A stretch of 64,000 bases of DNA from the NCBI GenBank assembly GCA_900539375.1, contig UQBY01000001.1, positions 62,001 through 126,000 of the forward strand. The letters are read 5' to 3'. Shown here in pieces: positions 61,765 through 64,000 of the stretch. Source of the stretch: an uncultured Clostridium sp. Its GTDB lineage: Bacteria; Bacillota; Clostridia; Clostridiales; Clostridiaceae. How positions within the stretch are numbered: the stretch's first letter is position 1; each line of letters starts with the position of its first letter. A program made the translations under genes and the position numbers. Under the pieces are notes generated by a model, which was given only the letters and a program-made list of their open reading frames with translations, had not been told where the DNA came from and ran no database searches.

Positions 61765-62130
61765 TTATTTCTTATCTTTGTATGCATATCCAAAATTAAT
61801 TGGTGGAGCTGTTATTGATAAATATATAAATTCATCATCACCATCATTTAACAAGCCATGAATATCATTATCAGCAAACCTGACTACATCACCAGCATTA
61901 AATTCTTTTTCCATATCATCTGCAAGTAATAATTTTCCCTTACCTTTTGTTGCATACCATATTTGCTCCGAAGCCTTATGTGTATGTCTTATTTGACATG
62001 CTCCAACTTCTAAATGAACTTCAGTAATTGTAACTCTTTTGCTTGCTGAATTCTCTGGATTTAATAATTGTCTTGAAACAACTCCAGGATTTGATAATTC
62101 TATTATACTATCTTTACTAATAAATTCCAT
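61765..62130 (-). CDS. Small cupin-domain protein
   Basis: 121 residues. Single cupin barrel: CQIRHTHKASEQIWYATKGKGKLLL supplies the H-x-H and Glu of motif 1, and GDVVRFADNDIHGLLN supplies the motif 2 His. Metal-dependent enzyme or sugar/ligand-binding protein of unknown specificity. Monocistronic. Confidence 0.9.
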   Translation of the reverse strand: MEFISKDSIIELSNPGVVSRQLLNPENSASKRVTITEVHLEVGACQIRHTHKASEQIWYATKGKGKLLLADDMEKEFNAGDVVRFADNDIHGLLNDGDDEFIYLSITAPPINFGYAYKDKK

Positions 62131-62165
62131 TATTATTCCTCCATAAATTATATATTGTTATAGTA

Positions 62166-62222
62166 TACTAATTATTAGTAAAAATCAATCAAATGTTGTG
62201 ACATAGCCACTTTTTTAAAGTG
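62166..62222. promoter_or_regulatory. Two palindromes upstream of the cupin gene
   Basis: TACTAATTATTAGTA (62166-62180, 7-1-7) and CACTTTTTTAAAGTG (62208-62222, 6-3-6) are perfect inverted repeats in the divergent region between the cupin and ABC genes. They are candidate operators; the remaining bases up to 62385 show only the ABC gene ribosome site and an orphan AAAGGAGAG at about 62341. Confidence 0.5.
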
Positions 62223-62385
62223 AAACTTATATTTATATAATATTAAAATTTTAGAAAGAATCCATAATGTAAAACAACTCTTCTGTCTACAAACACCTTA
62301 TTACAAATGTCATATTGAAAGGTGATATTTATTACTTAAGAAAGGAGAGTTTTTTTTATATAATTAAGGCATAGGAGGGATAATT

Positions 62386-63315
62386 ATGAAGATGTTAGAG
62401 ATAAGGAAGGTTTATAAAGAGTATGAGGATTTAGTAGCAGTAGATGGAATAAGCCTTAATATAAATAAGGGGGAGATATTTGGAATACTTGGTCCTAATG
62501 GAGCGGGGAAGAGTACGTTGATAGGGATGATATGTGGTCTTATAAAAAAGACTTCTGGAGAGATAATTTATGAGGAGAAAACAAATAAAATTAGACAGTG
62601 GAAAGAAAATATAGGAATAGTTCCTCAAGATTTTGCCCTTTATTGGGATTTAACAGCAGAGGAAAATATTAAATTTTTCTGTTCCTTATATGGTTTTAAA
62701 GGGAAGGATTTAAAGGAAAGGACTGAAAAAAGTTTAGAGTTTGTAGGGCTTACAGAGGTTAGGAATAAAAAGGCTTCTGAATTTTCAGGGGGAATGAAAA
62801 GAAGGTTAAATATTGGTTGTGCAATAGCTCATTCTCCAAAACTTATTATTATGGATGAACCTACAGTGGGTATAGACCCTCAATCAAGAAATCATATATT
62901 AAATTCAGTTTTAAAGCTTAGAGATGAAGGGGCAACAATAATATATACATCTCATTATATGCAAGAGGTAGATGATATTTGTGATAAAATAGCAATTATA
63001 GACAAAGGAAATATTATTGCAGAAGGAACAAGTGAAGAACTTAAAAATATTATTGAAGATAAAAGGGTTTATCATGTTAAGGTAAATAAGGAAATAAAGG
63101 ATTTAGATAAAAAACTTCTTTCAATAACAGGAATAGAAAAGGTTTCTTTTTTAGAGGGTGAGTATATAGTTACAACTTTAAAAAGTAGTAATATGATTTC
63201 AAAGATAGTAGAGATTATCTCTAAAGAAAATATAGATATTCAAAATATATTTAGTGAAGAACCTACATTAGAAAATGTATTTTTAGCACTAACAGGAAAA
63301 AAGCTAAGAGAGTAG
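62386..63315 (+). CDS. ABC-2 type exporter ATPase
   Basis: 309 residues, AGGAGGG site. Walker A GPNGAGKST, Q-loop PQDFALYWDLTAEEN, signature FSGGMKRRLNIGCA, Walker B LIIMDEPTVGIDPQSR, H-loop TSHYMQE, followed by the C-terminal extension of CcmA/DrrA-type ATPases. It powers the permease encoded next. Confidence 0.93.
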   Translation: MKMLEIRKVYKEYEDLVAVDGISLNINKGEIFGILGPNGAGKSTLIGMICGLIKKTSGEIIYEEKTNKIRQWKENIGIVPQDFALYWDLTAEENIKFFCSLYGFKGKDLKERTEKSLEFVGLTEVRNKKASEFSGGMKRRLNIGCAIAHSPKLIIMDEPTVGIDPQSRNHILNSVLKLRDEGATIIYTSHYMQEVDDICDKIAIIDKGNIIAEGTSEELKNIIEDKRVYHVKVNKEIKDLDKKLLSITGIEKVSFLEGEYIVTTLKSSNMISKIVEIISKENIDIQNIFSEEPTLENVFLALTGKKLRE

Positions 63316-63325
63316 GTGAAAAAAT

Positions 63326-64000
63326 ATGTTTATAAAACTATTAAAAAAGGAAATAAAGCAATTTTTAAGGTCTAAAAGTAATTTAATAATGTTATTTTTA
63401 TTTCCAGTAATATTAATAACAACCTTAAGTTTTGGTCTTAAAAGCTTAATGGAAAATACAAGTGATAAAATTTTTGAAGGTGATGAAAATAATATTGTAT
63501 ATTATTCTTTAAAAGAGGAAAGTATATATAAAGATGGATTTTTAAATTTTATAGATGCTTTAAAAGATGAGATAAATGTAAATTTTAAGGAAACAAACTC
63601 TTTAGAGAAAGTAAAAAAAGAAATAGATAATTATGAAGCTTATGGATTTATAGAAGTTAATAAAGAGGGCTTTAAATATTATTCACCTAAAAATGGAGAA
63701 AAAATAAGAGGAAAAATTTTAAGAAGCATTTTTGAAACCTCACTAAATGAATTTTCAGTATATAACACAATAGGAAAGTTTAATCCTGAAAATTTAAAAA
63801 ATATTATAAAAAGTTCTAAAGATAAATATATAAAAGAAGATTCCACAGGAAAGTTAAGAAATATTACTTCTTCAGAATATTATACCTTTGCAGAGCTTGC
63901 TTTAATAATCCTTTATGTATCAACTACTGTAGGAGAATCAATAATAAAAGAAAAAGAACTTAAAACAATAAATAGAATAAGATTATCAAAGGCAAAGGAA
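63326..64000 (+). CDS. ABC-2 type exporter permease, N-terminal part (3' end outside window)
   Basis: 225 residues visible from ATG 63326 (AGGTGA site); no stop before the window ends. MFIKLLKKEIKQFLRSKSNLIMLFLFPVILITTLSFG is the typical ABC-2 start and first helix, then a ~150-residue extracellular region, then a second helix (YTFAELALIILYVSTTVGESI) and RIRLSKAKE, as in YhaP/NatB-like permeases. Partner of the preceding ATPase. Confidence 0.88.
   Translation, partial: MFIKLLKKEIKQFLRSKSNLIMLFLFPVILITTLSFGLKSLMENTSDKIFEGDENNIVYYSLKEESIYKDGFLNFIDALKDEINVNFKETNSLEKVKKEIDNYEAYGFIEVNKEGFKYYSPKNGEKIRGKILRSIFETSLNEFSVYNTIGKFNPENLKNIIKSSKDKYIKEDSTGKLRNITSSEYYTFAELALIILYVSTTVGESIIKEKELKTINRIRLSKAKE

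Overview
The window is very AT-rich (roughly three quarters A+T by eye) and gene-dense. It has strong AGGAGG ribosome binding sites, frequent TTG/GTG starts and Gram-positive gene content: dltABCD-X, sortase-type and lipoprotein surface proteins, Fur-type boxes and the anaerobic CbiX-style B12 route. This points to a strictly anaerobic low-GC Firmicute of the genus Clostridium in the broad sense; I cannot name the species. There is no rRNA, tRNA, insertion sequence, prophage or CRISPR array.

Layout. 1-13963 (+): most of an anaerobic cobalamin operon, entered mid-gene: ApgM-like phosphomutase, cobQ, cbiC, cbiD, cbiL, cbiF, cbiG, cbiH, a cbiJ-cbiE-cbiT triple fusion, cbiA, cobT, cobU, cobS, a second degenerate cobU-like gene and cobC. 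Facing it (13993-15646, -) are the ECF cobalt transporter genes cbiO and cbiQ. 15864-20887 (+) is a cell-envelope group: a stalk-domain secreted protein, a lipoprotein, a class A penicillin-binding protein and an anchored protein. 21061 is a stand-alone second copy of ribosomal protein S4 under a Fur/Zur-like operator. 22488-24890 (-) holds a P-type metal ATPase with a DUF6110 partner.

25210-32118 (+) is a flavin and electron-transfer region: flavodoxin, DUF3793, an FMN-binding lipoprotein, ApbE, a NusG-II protein, a Gx transporter, then a surface protein behind a perfect Fur box and a ferric-reductase-like membrane protein that carries its own flavinylation domain. 32188-36364 has two small paralogous membrane proteins and a MacA/MacB-type exporter. 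36446-38738 (-) has a thioesterase, an AraC regulator with a Fur box, and an AIM24 protein. 38870-42336 encodes topoisomerase III and a metallophosphoesterase. 42604-46833 is the D-alanylation operon dltABCD followed by a very small dltX gene that overlaps dltD. 47001-50283 encodes an anchored protein and a UvrD helicase with an embedded DEDDh exonuclease.

50328-53230 is the most interesting stretch: three tightly packed genes encoding a DUF262 (ParB-fold, DGQQR) protein, a compact ABC-type ATPase and an HNH nuclease. It looks like a phage or foreign-DNA defence module related in logic to Septu (ATPase + HNH) and GmrSD/SspE (DUF262 + HNH), but with the parts arranged in three separate genes. 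After it come a potassium channel with an apparent ATA start, a cyclase-family hydrolase, a small higher-GC membrane gene that looks foreign, an XRE regulator with palindromic operators, a Uma2 protein, a pair of G3E GTPases (one with a five-fold His/Cys repeat, one fused to a DUF1980-like domain), a lipid-anchored barnase with its barstar, a two-component system, a cupin and the start of an ABC-2 exporter.
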